From Mytilus galloprovincialis (taxonomy: Eukaryota; Mollusca; Bivalvia; Mytilida; Mytilidae): a DNA stretch of 64,000 nucleotides. Location: positions 4,863,112 to 4,927,111 of the forward strand of contig NC_134842.1 in the NCBI RefSeq assembly GCF_965363235.1, read 5' to 3'. This document shows positions 52,019 to 64,000 of the stretch, one piece after another. Position numbers and translations under genes: made by a program. How positions within the stretch are numbered: position 1 is the first letter of the stretch; each line of letters opens with the position of its first letter. The notes beneath the pieces are model-generated. The model saw nothing but the letters and a program-made list of their open reading frames with translations, did no database searches and had not been told where the DNA came from.

Positions 52019-55000
52019 TTTATACTACCGCAAAAAATTTAAAACCTTTTGGTCGTATATTGGTATCACGTCGTTGTCGCCAGCTTCGTCTGAAGACAGA
52101 TTGTTACTGGATAATAACATTTGAATAAGTAAAAAGAAATCAATAAAATTTTAACACAATGATTATAACCACAAAAGGAAGCTTGGGATTGATTTGGGGG
52201 TTATGGTCCCAAAGGTTTAAGAGTTACAGGCCCAAAGGGACCAAAAACAGCATTTATCTAGTTGCAGGACAAAAAGTTGTGTATTAGTATTTCAATTGTT
52301 CTGAAATTGTTCCACAATGTTTAATACCATAAGCAGAAGGTTGGGATTTATTTTAAGGGGTTATTTGGCAAACAGTCTAGGAATTAAGGACCAAAAAGGG
52401 GCCAAAAACAAGCATTTTTCTAGTTTCAAAACAATAACTTGTATGTAACTGTATGGATCTCTCTGACATTGTACCACAAGTTTCCAAATAACACAGGGAA
52501 GGCTGGGATTCAGTTTGGGGTTAATTTTCCCGAATATGTAGGAAAAAGGAGAAAAAAAGGGCCAAAAAGAAGCATTTTGCTAGTTTACAGCCAATAACTT
52601 GTGTTTAAGTGTATGGATCTATAAATTTTTACAAGAAGGTTCAATACCACTTAAGGAAGGTTGGGATTGAATTTGATGGTTATGGTCTCAATAGTTTAGG
52701 AATTCGGGCCAAAAAGGGGTTCTTAAATAATCATTTTTAGCTCACCTGGCCCGAAGGGCCAAGTGAGCTTTTCTCATCAATTGGTGTCCGGCGTCCGGCG
52801 TCCGTCGTCGTCCGTCGTCCTGCGTCCGTCGTCGTTAACTTTTACAAAAATCTTCTCCTCTGAAACTGCTGGGCCAAATTTAACCAAACATGGCCAAAAT
52901 CATTATTAGGGTATCTAGTTTAAAAATTGTGTCCGGTGACCCGGCCAACCAACCAGGATGGCCGCCATGGCTAAAAATAGAACATAGGGGTAAAATGCAG
53001 TTTTTGGCTTATAACTCAAAAACCAAAGCATTTAGAGCAAATCTGACACGGGGAAAAATTGTTTATCAGGTCAAGATCTATCTGCCTTGAAATTTTCAGA
53101 TGAATCGGACAACCCGTTGATAGGTTGCTGCCTCTGAATTGGTAATTTTGAGAACATTTTGCTGTTTTTGGTTATTATCTTGAATATTATTATAGATAGA
53201 GATAAACTGTAAACAGCAAAAATGTTCAGCAAAGTAAGATCTACAAATAAGTCAACATGACCAAAATGGTCTGTTGACCCCTTTAGAAGTTATTGCCCTT
53301 TATAGTCATTTTTAACCATTTTTCGTAAATCTTAATTATCTTTTACAAAAATCTTCTCCTCTGAAACTACTGGACCAAATTAAACCAAACTTGACAACAA
53401 TCATCATTTGGGTATCTAGTTTAAAAATTGTGTCCGGTGATCCGGCCAACCAACCAAAATGGCCGCCATGGCTAAAAATAGAACATAGCGATAAAATGCA
53501 GTTTTTGGCTTATCACTCAAAAACCGAAGCATTTAGAGCAAATCTGACATGTAGTAAAATTGTTTATCAGGTCAAGATCTATCTGCCCTGAAATTTTGAG
53601 ATGAATCGGACAACTCGTTAATAGGTTGCTGCCCCTGAATTGGTAATTTTAAGGAGATTTTGCTGTTTTTGGTTATTATATTGAATATTATTATAGATAG
53701 AGATAAACTGTAAACAGCAAAAATGTTCAGCTAAGTAAGATCTACAAATATGTTGACCCCTTTAGGAGTTATTGCCCTTTATAGTCAATTTTTAACCATT
53801 TTTCGTAAATTTTAGTTATCTTTTACAAAAATCTTCTCCTCTGAAACTACTGGACCAAATTAAACCAAACTTAGCCACAATCATCATTTGGGTATTTAGT
53901 TTAAAAATTGTGTCCGGTGACCCGGCCAACCAACCAAGATGGCCGCCATGGCTAAAAATAGAACATAGGGGTAAAATGCAGTTATTGGCTTATAATTCAG
54001 AAACCAAAGCATTTAAAGCAAATCTGACATAGGTTAAATTGTTTGTCAGGTCAAGATCTATCTGCCCTGAAAATTTCAGATGAATCGGTCAACCCATTGT
54101 TGGGTTGCTGCCCCTGAATTGGTAATTTTAAGGAAATTTTGCTGTTTTTTGTTTTTATCTTGAATAATATTATAGATAGAGATAAACTGTAAACAGCAAT
54201 AATGTTCAGCAAAATAAGATTTACAAATAAGTCTATACTATCGAAATGGTCAGTTGACCCCTTTAGGAGCTATTGCCCTTTATAGTCAATTTTTAACCAT
54301 TTTTAGCTCACCTGGCCCACAGGGCAAAGTGAGCTTTTCCCATCACTTTGCGTCCGGCATCCGGCGTTGTCGTCCGTCGTCGTCGTCCGTCGTCCGTCGT
54401 CCGTCGTCGTTAACTTTTACAAAAATCTTCTCCTCTGAAACTACTGAGCCAAATTAAACCAAACTTGGCCACAATCATCATTGGGGTATCTAGATTTAAA
54501 AATGTGTGGCGTGACCCCGCCAACCAACCAAGATGGCCGCCATGGCTAAAAATAGAACATAGGGGTAAAATGCAGTTTTTGGCTTATTACTCAAAAACCA
54601 AAGCATTTAGAGCAAATCTGACATGTGGGTTAAATTGTTTATCAGGTCAAGATCTATCTGCCCTGAAATTTTTAGATCAATCGGACAACCTGAATTGGTA
54701 ATTTTAAGGAAATTTTGCTGTTTTTGGTTATTATCTTGAATAGTATTATAGATAGAGATAAACTGTAAACAGCAATAATGTTCAGCAAAGTAAGATTTAC
54801 AAATAAGTCAACATGACCAAAATGATCAGTTGACCCCTTTAGGAGTTATTGCCCTTTATAGTCAATTTTTAACCATTTTTCGTAAACCTTAGTAATCTAT
54901 TACAAAAATCTTCTCCTCTGAAACTACGTGGCCATATTAATCCAAATTTGGCCACAATCATCATTGGGGTATCTAGTTTATAAATTGTGTCCGGTGACCT

Positions 55001-55800
55001 GGTCAACCAACCAAGATGGTCGCCATGGCTAAAAATAGATAATAGGGGTAAATTGCAGTTTTTGGATTATAACTAAAAAATTAAAGCATTTAGAGAAAAT
55101 CTGAAATGGGGTTTAATTGTTTATCAGGTCAAGATCTATCTGCACTGAAAATTTGAGATGAATCGAACAACCAGTTGTTGGGTTGCTGTCTCTGAATTGG
55201 TAATGTTAAGGAAATTTTGCTGTTTTTGGTTATAATCTTGAATAATATTATAGATAGAGATAAACAGTGAACAGCCATTATGTTCAGCAAAGTAAGATTT
55301 ACAAATAAGTCAACACGACTGAAATTGTCAGTTGACCCCTTTAGGAGTTATTTCCCTTTATAGTAATTTTTTTACATTTTTCATAAATTTTTTTAGATTT
55401 TTAGAAAATATTTTCCACTGTAATTACTGGGCCAAGTTCATTATAGATAGAGATAATTGTAGCAACAAGAATGTTCGGTAAAGTAAGATCTATAAACACA
55501 TCACCATCATCAAAACACAATTTTGTTATGAATTTATCTGTGTCCATTGTTTAATATGCACATAGACCAAGGTGAGCGACACAGGCTCTTGAGAGCCTCT
55601 AGTTGTAGTTTTCAATCAATAACTTATGTTTAATTGTATGAATATCTCTGAAATTAAACCACAAGTTTCTATACCATGAAGGGATGGTTAGTATTGACTT
55701 TGGGGGGTCATGGCTCAAAATGTTTTGGAATTAGGTGCAAAAAAGGCGAAAAACTAGGTATTTCGGGTCAATGGACAATGAAGACAATTTAAAAGCAGTT
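52019..55800 (+). repeat. Dispersed repeat family E, split by a family G insertion
   Basis: The head is tatactaccgcaaa ... ttggtcgtatattggtatc. Then come 115-120 bp units with 'gggattgatttgggggttat' and 'ggccaaaa'. The unit is cut at about 52736 and continues from 55603 ('ttgtagttttcaatcaataa'), as in an uninterrupted unit. The reverse-oriented copy at 22010-22578 confirms the intact order. Confidence 0.85.
52737..55602 (+). repeat. Dispersed repeat family G, two heads and five internal units
   Basis: Head hairpin AGCTCACCTGGCCCgaaGGGCCAAGTGAGCT with 'gtccggcgtccg' at 52737, and again at 54302. Internal units of about 480 bp start near 52840, 53339, 53821, 54410 and 54900. Each has 'ccaagatggccgccatggct' and 'gatagagataaactgtaaac'. 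The tail GGTGAGCGAcacaggctctt, gagagcctctag is at about 55571-55602. Short ORFs here are shadows of the unit. Confidence 0.9.
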
Positions 55801-56309
55801 TAAGGGAGGTAACTCTAAAACATTTAAAATAGAATGTCGGGTATGTTTGGATTAACGTCCCTTACACTATTTGTATATTACGTATAAAGAAATGTCAGGT
55901 TTTGGACAAATTGCAAAAAAAGCGAGGTGGCAGTTTCAAATTTTTTTTCTCAAATTTCTCAAATTCCAAATTTTTGAATAGTTAAAAAAAGAAAAGATTG
56001 CACAATATTGCGCATTAGATTTGTAAGATCTTGACATTTATTTTTGTGTCAGAAACTCATATTATGTTAAAAAAAATTGATTGAATCCAAATTCGGAGCT
56101 GTATCAAGCTTTAAATGTAATGTCCATACTTTCCCCAACTGTTCAGGGTACGACTTCTTCTATATTATAATAAATATTCAAAAAAAATAATTTCAAAACA
56201 AAGCAAAAGAGTGGAAATGTCTTACCTGCTTTACTTATCATGATTTAATTTCATACCATACACTGAATGTTAAGAGTATTGTATCTTAGAAATAGGTTTC
56301 ATTACTAAA

Positions 56310-57010
56310 ATTAAACATTGACCAAAAAAAAATGAGGTCATGATCAGATAAACCCTTCCAGACAACACGAGCATCGTGCAATCATTCCATACACCAAAAA
56401 TAATTGAACTATTGCATATAATATTCGTAGAAACGAAAATAACAATGAAAACTTAACATTGACTGCTAAATAATGAAAATGAGTTCAGGTCAGATGAACC
56501 CTGCCAGACAGTCACGTCCACACAATCATTTCATAAAACAATTAAAGTTGACCTATTCCTTATGTTCCGTTTATAAAAAAATCATGAAAACTTAACAATG
56601 ACCAATGAACCATGAAAATGAGGTCAAGGTCAGATGAAATCTTCTAGACACACATGAGCACATTACAATCTCTCCAGTCACCAAATATAGTTATCCTTTT
56701 GCTGGTAGTATCTGAGAAAAAGACAAAACTGGACAAACTTAATATTGTCCAATGAACCATTAAAAAATATCAAGGTCAGATGAAACATGCCAGACATACA
56801 TGTACATCTTACTATCATTCATTACACGAACTACAGCTGATCTGTCGCTTAGAGTATCCTAAGACATACCAAACAACAAAGACCTAACATGGATTGACCA
56901 ATGAACCATTTAAAAAAGGTCAAAGTCATGATTTGTCAGTCTAATATGTACACCTTACAATCATTCCACACGCCAAATATAGTTGAACTATAGCTTATAG
57001 TATCTGTGAT
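56310..57010 (+). repeat. Diverged tandem repeat, about 135 bp x5
   Basis: Units share 'aatgaaccatgaaaatgagg', 'tcaaggtcagatgaa', 'ccagaca' and 'caatcattccaca(c)gcc' with 'aaatatagttgaacta'. Non-coding. Confidence 0.8.
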
Positions 57011-57880
57011 ACATACCTGTCAGATGTCACTATTTGTGGGGGATTCCCCCATGAAAGCTCCAAAATTGAAATTTTATAAGAGCAATTTAATTTGTCTACC
57101 ATTTTAAACAAAAGTTAATTTAACAATTGCTTGAGGCTTATAAAGGTATGATGAAACCAAAAACCACATTAAAATACATTTAACGCACCCCTTGAGGGCG
57201 TTTTTAGAACTAGAAGAGCCATGTTGCATGCAAAACCCCTATGGGCAAATTGGAAAGTTAGCAGTTATGGTGATAGGACTTTGACAATATACTTATATAT
57301 ACCGGTAAGTATAAATTAGAAACATGGCACATCCAGGTAAATGGAATGAATTGAATGATTGAATGGAATTTATTGGTTGATGAGTGAGTATTTCGTCAGT
57401 ATCCCTATGTATAGTCCGAGCTAGATTACTCTGACGTCCATCGGCTGTTTCACCAGAAAAGCTGCAACCTTTATACATGTACAGTACTCACCAATGACTT
57501 GATCTGGTAGATACAAATTGCTCAATTTCTGAAAAGGGGGCTCAGCTAAGGGACAACGTTTATTAAAATAATTATTACACATAATACAAATATAGTTCCA
57601 TTCGACTCAGTATCGACATTCAGAGATTATGTAAAAGTTTACAAATGGAAGCAAAGTACACAACACTGAGGTCAAATTGCCAGTCTCATTCTGGTGCATT
57701 GGAACATGCACATTACAGTTAACAATTCTGATAGGTCAGCCCCTTTCTCATGGGAGCCAATCTACTTATTGTTAAGCTAAAATCTGACCGCTTGCTTTTT
57801 TTTTTTTTATCTAAATGGTAGCTTTTCATTATGTATTTTTCTATATATAATATTTTTGAAAAAATGTACTCATCCCTCTA
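57011..57880. other. Non-coding stretch
   Basis: Nothing recognisable apart from AT-rich sequence. The 61-codon minus frame at 57293-57478 has no domain. Confidence 0.4.
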
Positions 57881-57881
57881 A

Positions 57882-58193
57882 GGGAGCTACCATTTAATTT
57901 TTATGGGGGGGGGGGGGGGGGGGGGGGGGCTAGGATGAAAAATTTTGTCCTGCATTTTTTTTTAGCTGTAATCTCTGTCCTGCCTTTTTATTTTTCACTC
58001 TGTTCGGTCCTGCCTTTTTTTTTTTTAGTTTATCCTGACTTTTTTTACCAAAATTGTCGTCCTGACTTTTTTTTTTTGCAAGTGTCTCATCCTGCCTTTT
58101 TTTTTTACTCAAAACTCCTGTCCTGCCTATTTTTTTCAAATTTCATCCTAGCCCCCCCCCCCCCCCCCCTATAAAAATCAAATGGTAGCTCCC
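57882..58193. mobile_element. PIF/Harbinger-like MITE with G25 and C18 tracts (312 bp)
   Basis: The inverted ends GGGAGCTACCATTT and AAATGGTAGCTCCC are flanked by TAA at 57879-57881 and 58194-58196. Inside the arms lie G25 (57905-57929) and C18 (58152-58169), each next to ctaggatgaaa or tttcatcctag. The centre has five repeats of '(g)tcctg(c/a)ctttttt'. A 3-bp TAA duplication and GGG ends fit PIF/Harbinger. Confidence 0.8.
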
Positions 58194-58196
58194 TAA

Positions 58197-59500
58197 CCTG
58201 TCAGAAAAAAATGAAATGGAATGGCACAATAATGGGTTATTGGTCCATCAATACTGGATCTATTCGAGATCATTACGGATTTTAAGATGGTGCATCATTC
58301 TGAACTCGGGGTACTTATCATACAAAAAGTGTTAACACCATATTAATCATCTATCTTCTCCAGGGGCAATTTAATAAATCAATTGTAGTAAAAGTATGGA
58401 AATGAAAATAAAGACACCGTTTATAATCAATGTTACATGATTATTATAAAAAAAATATATTATAAATCAGCAGTAGGATCGTAAGATGAGTTGGCAAGTA
58501 GTATAATTATGTTACAAAAGTGAGACAAGAGATACAAAATGAATACCCAAAAACTTAGAAAATCGGACTGAGACAAACTGACAATACCAAGGCAAAACAA
58601 GGAAAACGAAATTAAAAGACTGATCACAACCAATCGGTAGATTAATACTCTTAACATCAATCATTTATATATCTATAATAATTTTTCTCGTCTTAATATG
58701 CACGTCATACTTGCCACTGGACAGTTCAAACACATGCATTTTCATCATCATGTTTTTTAAAATATATACATGTGACATGTATTGTTGCATGTAATTTGCC
58801 AGGATAAACTTGCCTTTATTAAATTGATCGAAAACTAGTTTATTAGATTGAAACTCTAAATTTCCAAACTTTTAACATATTTACTATATAATACAGTTTT
58901 ATCATCAGCATAATTATAAATGTTGCTTTTTGTACTAAGTTTTTGTACAACTATTTGATAATGTATCACTCTGTATTTATTATTAATTAAAAGTCCATAC
59001 TATTTTCATCTATACGCATAAATACGGAAATGCTTACCTCTATCCGGAATTGCATTTCTAATTTACTTTTTACTTTCATTTTACAGGAAAAAAAGAAAAC
59101 GAAAGTACAGTTTTTTTGTAAGCAGAGTACATTTGTTTCTTACACACACACACACACACACACATATATAAATATATACAGAGAGGGAATTTGATCTGTT
59201 TTTATTACACGATAGAACATAAAGTTGCAGTCATAACCAATAAGTTAAACGAGAATTTAAGACAAATTTAAATGTACTGTTATGGACATTGAGTCAAAAT
59301 GAACTATCGTCAGGAACAGTGCAATGTTTATATCTCATTATCTGACACAATTAATTAACTAAATATTGTCATAAACATTAACTCCATAAAATGACCTCAG
59401 TAATGAAATTTTACACTACTAGCTATGCCATAAAAAGAAATTATGGTCATGCAGGTGACTTATTTAAATGGACATATTGTAACCTTACATGGCTTCATAT
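58197..59500. other. Non-coding stretch with a (CA)n run
   Basis: AT-rich. A (CA)11 microsatellite lies at 59143-59164 followed by (AT)n. No exon or repeat family is recognised. Confidence 0.45.
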
Positions 59501-59504
59501 ATGT

Positions 59505-59605
59505 TGAAGGCCGTACATTGACCTATAATTGTTTACTTTTATAAATTGTAATTTGGATGGAAAGTTGTCTTATTGGCACTGACACCACATTTTCCTATAT
59601 TTATA
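59505..59605 (-). repeat. Dispersed repeat family A, short reverse copy
   Basis: 'gttgaaggccgtacattgac', 'ctataattgtttac', 'ggatggaaagttgtcttatt' and 'ggcactgacaccacatttt'. Confidence 0.85.
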
Positions 59606-59796
59606 TAAGTTCATTTTTTAGCAATCTAAAGCAAAGCGCTATAGAGGTCAATGTCTAAAACCAGATATATATTTTAATATATCTGGATATACGCTGGATA
59701 GATGTGTTCATCTGCACTTTGATGTGGAATATGTTCAATATTAAAGTCGATACATATGTAAAACAAAAATGTAAAAGCACTTTGAAAAAAAAAATT

Positions 59797-61175
59797 CGTA
59801 AGGGTTCCATGGAACCCAGTGTCTCGCCTACTTTTGCTGTTAATCGCAGACTCAACAAAAATGAGGAAAAACATCAATAAAAATTTCCCTCTCGATACTG
59901 TTACTTTGATTGAAAGAAGCTTTCAAGTTTGGTAAAAAAATCCAGGATAGTTTATGAATCTAATAAATGTTTTATAAACTTTAACTGCAGACTGTATGTA
60001 ATGTTAACTGGAAGAAAAATTAAGTCCATTTATAAGTAAAATACGGAAAAAGTGAATTTTTTTTTACAAAATTTACTTCTGAATAATATCTTATGATCAG
60101 AAACAAGCTTTTGTCTAAGTTTGGTAGAAATCCAGGATAGTTTAAGAACATTATAAAAATTTTAAAAACTTAAACCACAGAGTGAATGTTTTGTTTCTGG
60201 CAAAAAAACTAAGTCCATTTATAAGTAAAATACGGAAAAGTGGAAATTTATTTTTACAAAACTTTCCTCTTGATACTATTTTATGATCATAAAAAAGATT
60301 CTGTCCAAGTTTGGTACAAATCAAGGATAGTTTATGAAAGTTATTTAAATTTTAAAAACTTTAACCACAGAGTGAATATAATGTTTCCTCGCAGAAAAAC
60401 TAAGTCCATTTATAAGTAAAATACGGAAAAAATGGAATTTTATTTTTACAAAATTTACTTCTGGATACTTTCTTATGATCATAAACAAACTTCTGTCCAA
60501 GTTTGGTAGAAATTCAGTATAGTTTAAGAAAGTTATTAAAATTTCAAAAAACGTTAACCACAGAGTGAATGTAAAGTTTCCTCGCAGAAAAACTACATGA
60601 ACTAAGTCTATAAGTAAAATACGGAAAAAATGGAATTTTATTTTTACAAAATTTACTTCTGGATACTTTCTTATGATCATAAACAAACTTCTGTCCAAGT
60701 TTGGTATAAATCAAGGATAGTTTTGTTTATGAAAGTTATTAAAATTTTAAAAACGTTAACCACAGAGTGAATGTAATGTTTCCTCGCAGAAAAACTACAT
60801 GAACTAAGTCTATTTATAAGTAAAATACGGAAAAAATGGAATTTTATTTTTACAAAATTTACTTCTGGATACTTTCTTATGATCATGAACAAACTTCTGT
60901 CCAAGTTTGGTACAAATCAAGGATAGTTTTGTTTATGAAAGTTATTAAAATTTTAAAAACTTTAATCACAGAGTGAATTTAATGTTTCCTCGCAGAAAAA
61001 CTACATGAACTAAGTCTATTTATAAGTAAAATACGGAAAAAATGGAATTTTATTTTTACAAAATTTACTTCTGGATACTTTCTTATGATCATAAACAAGC
61101 TTCTGTCCGACGACAGAATGTAGGATCGCTTAGTCTCGCTTTTTCGACTAAAGTCGAAGGCTCAACAAAAAATGA
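59797..61175 (+). repeat. Dispersed repeat family C, second copy
   Basis: Same head (gggttccatggaaccc) and tail (ggatcgcttagtctcgct) as 4300-5345, with six to seven internal units. The last three units share an insertion 'actacatgaactaagtct' that is absent from the first copy, so they expanded locally. Confidence 0.9.
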
Positions 61176-61429
61176 GTCAAACTAGGTAAAGGTATGTTCC
61201 AATAATTATTAAGATATTTTCATCTTTATTTTCACATGATATATTGAAACTACATGTATATGAAATGATTGAAGCCTCAGATATAAAAAGGATTACAGTA
61301 AGTTTTAATATTTTAAAATTTTATTATATAATATTTCATTCATGAATAGAATTGCATCATAAGCCTCTATTGGCTGGTTGGTAGAAACATACATAGTTGT
61401 GAATGATATTATACTATTGTTTCATGTTG

Positions 61430-61775
61430 GGTGAAGTTTGGGGCCCGGTGCATTTGTTTGCACCTGTCCTGAGTCAGGAACCTGATGTTCAGTTGTTGCC
61501 TTTTGTTGATGTGTTTCATAAGTGTTTCTCGTTTCTTGCTTTATATATTAAACCATTGGTTTTCCTGTATGAATGGTTTTACACTAGACATTTTTGGGGC
61601 CCTTTGTAGCTTGCTGTTCGGGTTGAGCCCAGGCTCCATGTTGAAGGTCGTACTTTGACCTGTAATGGTTTACTTTAATTTTACAAATTGTGACTATGGA
61701 TGGAGAGTTGTCTCAATTGCACTCATCTATGGATGGAGAGTTGTCTCAATTGCACTCATACCACATCTTCCTATA
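61430..61775 (-). repeat. Dispersed repeat family A, extended reverse copy
   Basis: It contains 'gcacctgtcctgagtcagga', 'agcttgctgttcgggttgag', 'ggtcgtactttgacctgtaa', and a local duplication of 'atggatggagagttgtctca'. The open frames at 61665-61971 belong to the repeat. Confidence 0.85.
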
Positions 61776-62194
61776 TCTATGTTTATGGACTTCATATGTT
61801 TATTATTTGGGGAAAAAAGATGCTTCTATGTATGCACTGTACAGTATACCATCAACCATACATTTCATTTTATGGTATGTTGTAGCAGAACAGCAGAAAG
61901 TATGGTTTTCTAGTTCTATTCAGTGTTTTTTATCTCTCATATGGAATTCCATAGTTAATGCTTATAGGTAAACATTCCATCACAATTAGCATGTCACAGT
62001 CAACCAAGTTCTAATAGTGTACATCCTTTATGTTTTCAAGGTTTAATTTCATTATATAGAGGTGTCTTTTCACGTGTCTACTTATGTCTAATACATAAAA
62101 GTATGAAGTGTTTTAGATCTTCATCTGCTGTATAACACAAATTGTCACAATGTTCATATTGGGAATTTATTCTTAATATGTCTTGGCCTAACTG

Positions 62195-62320
62195 TTTGTA
62201 GCATATATACAGCTTGCTGTTCGGTGTGAGTCAAGGCTCTGTGTTGAAGGCCGTACCTTGACCTATAATGGTTTACTTTTATAAATTTTTACTTGGATGG
62301 AGAGTTCTCTTTACATACAA
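62195..62320 (-). repeat. Dispersed repeat family A, partial reverse copy
   Basis: 'cagcttgctgttcggtgtga', 'ttgaaggccgtaccttgacc', 'tataatggtttac' and 'tggatggagagttctctt'. Confidence 0.85.
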
Positions 62321-62689
62321 TGGAGGTGAATCCACACATCAATGCTATAGTGATATATCTTTTTGAATTATATTTCATGTTCGATTTTATCAAATGCTTT
62401 TATAGCAGCATATAGTAGTCATATTTATTAGATTGTATTACTACTTCCGATGTAAAAAAATGCAGCAAATGTCACAGTAAATCCTCTTTGTAGTTGGTTT
62501 GTGTTTGATGGATCTTTATATCTACTGATATTCTAGAATTTAATACACTCTTCAGGATTTTTATGGAATATTTTGGTCACTGTTGTCATGTGTAAAGTAT
62601 GCTTGGTTTTAACTGTTCTTATTTATTCAGTGCTGTTGTCACTATGCCAACTTTATGGTTCAGCATCAGCGGGATCAGGGGCCGATTTA

Positions 62690-64000
62690 AACAAGAGGCT
62701 CTCAAGAGCCTGAATCGCTCACCTGAATTTTTTTGGTTTAATCTCTCATCAATGATTATTTTGGCTTTTCAATTTATTTAAATGTTCTTTGAATCGTCCT
62801 ATTTTCTTCAAAAGCAAAAAAAAATCATTTTCTCCTATGTTCTATTTTAGCCATAGGAGCTATGTTTCTTGACATACAAGGAAATGAAATATAAAATTTA
62901 TACTAGATACTCTGAAACTCTGAAACTCATTTAGCCTAAGTTTGGCTGAAATTGATACAGCAGTTTCATAAGAGAAGATTTTTTAAAGTAAGTCAACATG
63001 ATGAACAAATTGTGAAAAAAGTTTTTAAAGGGCAATAACTCCTAAAGAGGTCAATTGACAATTTTGGTCAAATTGACTTATTTGTAGATCTTACTTTGCT
63101 GATCATATTAGCTGTTTACAGTTTATCTTTATCTATAATAATATTCAAGATAATGACCAAAAACTGCAAAATTTCCTTAAAATTACCAATTAAGTGGCAG
63201 CAACCCAACAATTGGATGTTTGATTCATCTGAAAATTTCAGGGCTGATAGATATTGACCTAATGAACATTTTTACTCCATGTCAGATTTGCTCTTAATGC
63301 TTTCGTTTTTGAGATATAAGCCAAAAACTGCATTTGACCCCTATGTTCTATTTTAAGTAACGGCGGCCATGTTTTTTGACGGATCAAAAATCAAAGCACA
63401 CACTTTGTGCAGGATAATCTAAGGAACAACCATGCTAAGTTTTAACCAAATCCATTCAGTAGTTTCAGAGGAGAAGATTTTTTAAAGTTAGCAAATATGA
63501 TGAACAAATTGTGAAAAATTGTCATTAAAGGACAATAACCCCTTAAGGGGTCAATTGACAATTTTGGTCATATTAACTTATTTGTAGATCTTACTTTGCT
63601 GATCTTTTTTGCTGTTTACAGTTTATCTTTATCTATAATAATATTCAAGATAATGACCAAAAACTGCAAAATTTCCTTAAAATTACCAATTAAGTGGCAG
63701 CAACCCAACAATGGTTTGTTTGATTCATCTGAAAATTTCAGGGCTGATAGATCTTGACCTAATGAACATTTTTACCCCATGTCAGATTTGCTCTAAATGC
63801 TTTCGTTTTTGAGATATAAGCCAAAAACTGCATTTGACCCCTATGTTCTATTTTAAGTAACGGCGGCCATGTTTTTTGACGGATCAAAAATCGAAGCGCA
63901 CATTTTGTGCAGGATATACTAAGGAACAATCATGTTAAGTTTCATTCAAATCCATTCAGTAGTTTCAGAGGAGAAGATGTTTGAAAAATTGTTAACGACG
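62690..64000 (-). repeat. Dispersed repeat family G, reverse copy running off the window
   Basis: It starts at the tail end (agaggctctcaagagcctga, atcgctcacctga). Two internal units of about 480-570 bp follow ('tgtttacagtttatctttat', 'aacggcggccatg'). The head is not reached before 64000. Confidence 0.88.

Noticed and set aside
57930..58174. Phe/Leu-rich and Lys-rich frames on opposite strands
   Set aside because: Low-complexity translations of poly-T, poly-G and poly-C tracts inside a MITE.
61665..61971. Three overlapping ORFs
   Set aside because: They fall in a family A repeat copy and its local duplication.

Overview
This is eukaryotic, AT-rich, intron-rich DNA, almost certainly from a bivalve mollusc and probably a mussel (Mytilidae). 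That placement is inference, from several short dispersed repeats I associate with bivalve genomes plus two conserved nuclear genes with metazoan-type splice sites. There is nothing bacterial: no operons, no CRISPR array and no rRNA.

Layout. (1) 1-9 kb: two same-strand, single-coding-exon paralogues for an unrecognised five-span membrane protein (1300-2601 and 7167-8609). Each has a splice acceptor just before its start codon. (2) 12.9-23.8 kb, minus strand: seven exons of the Notchless homologue NLE1, a WD40 factor for 60S ribosome assembly. They run from the start codon through about 319 residues; the last WD repeats were not found. An APE-type LINE (13.2-16.95 kb) lies antisense in one intron. 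(3) 25.2-50.0 kb, plus strand: the complete six-exon gene for mitochondrial ribosomal protein L18 (MRPL18, 206 aa). It is head to head with NLE1 across about 1.4 kb. (4) 50-64 kb: no gene recognised, only nested and dispersed repeats and two tRNA-derived SINEs.

Mobile DNA dominates. MRPL18 intron 1 holds a stack I could resolve at base level. A foldback element (25381-34770) is split by a 5'-truncated LINE with an 8-bp target duplication. That LINE is split by a PIF/Harbinger-like MITE with a TTA duplication, and again by a 4.16-kb Helitron/Helentron-like insert without target duplication. The last insert carries further repeats and a broken THAP-domain exon. Removing the inserts restores the LINE reading frame, which validates the boundaries. 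MRPL18 intron 4 holds about 94 copies of a 51-bp minisatellite, and intron 5 holds a second, possibly related insert and a duplicated partial last exon.

The most unusual signal is in NLE1. Three of its seven visible exons have had their 3' end plus 5' splice site duplicated in tandem into the following intron (101-bp units x6, about 130-bp units x4, and one diverged copy of about 100 bp). This leaves arrays of decoy donor sites. MRPL18 shows similar local duplication at its last exon and around its stop codon.
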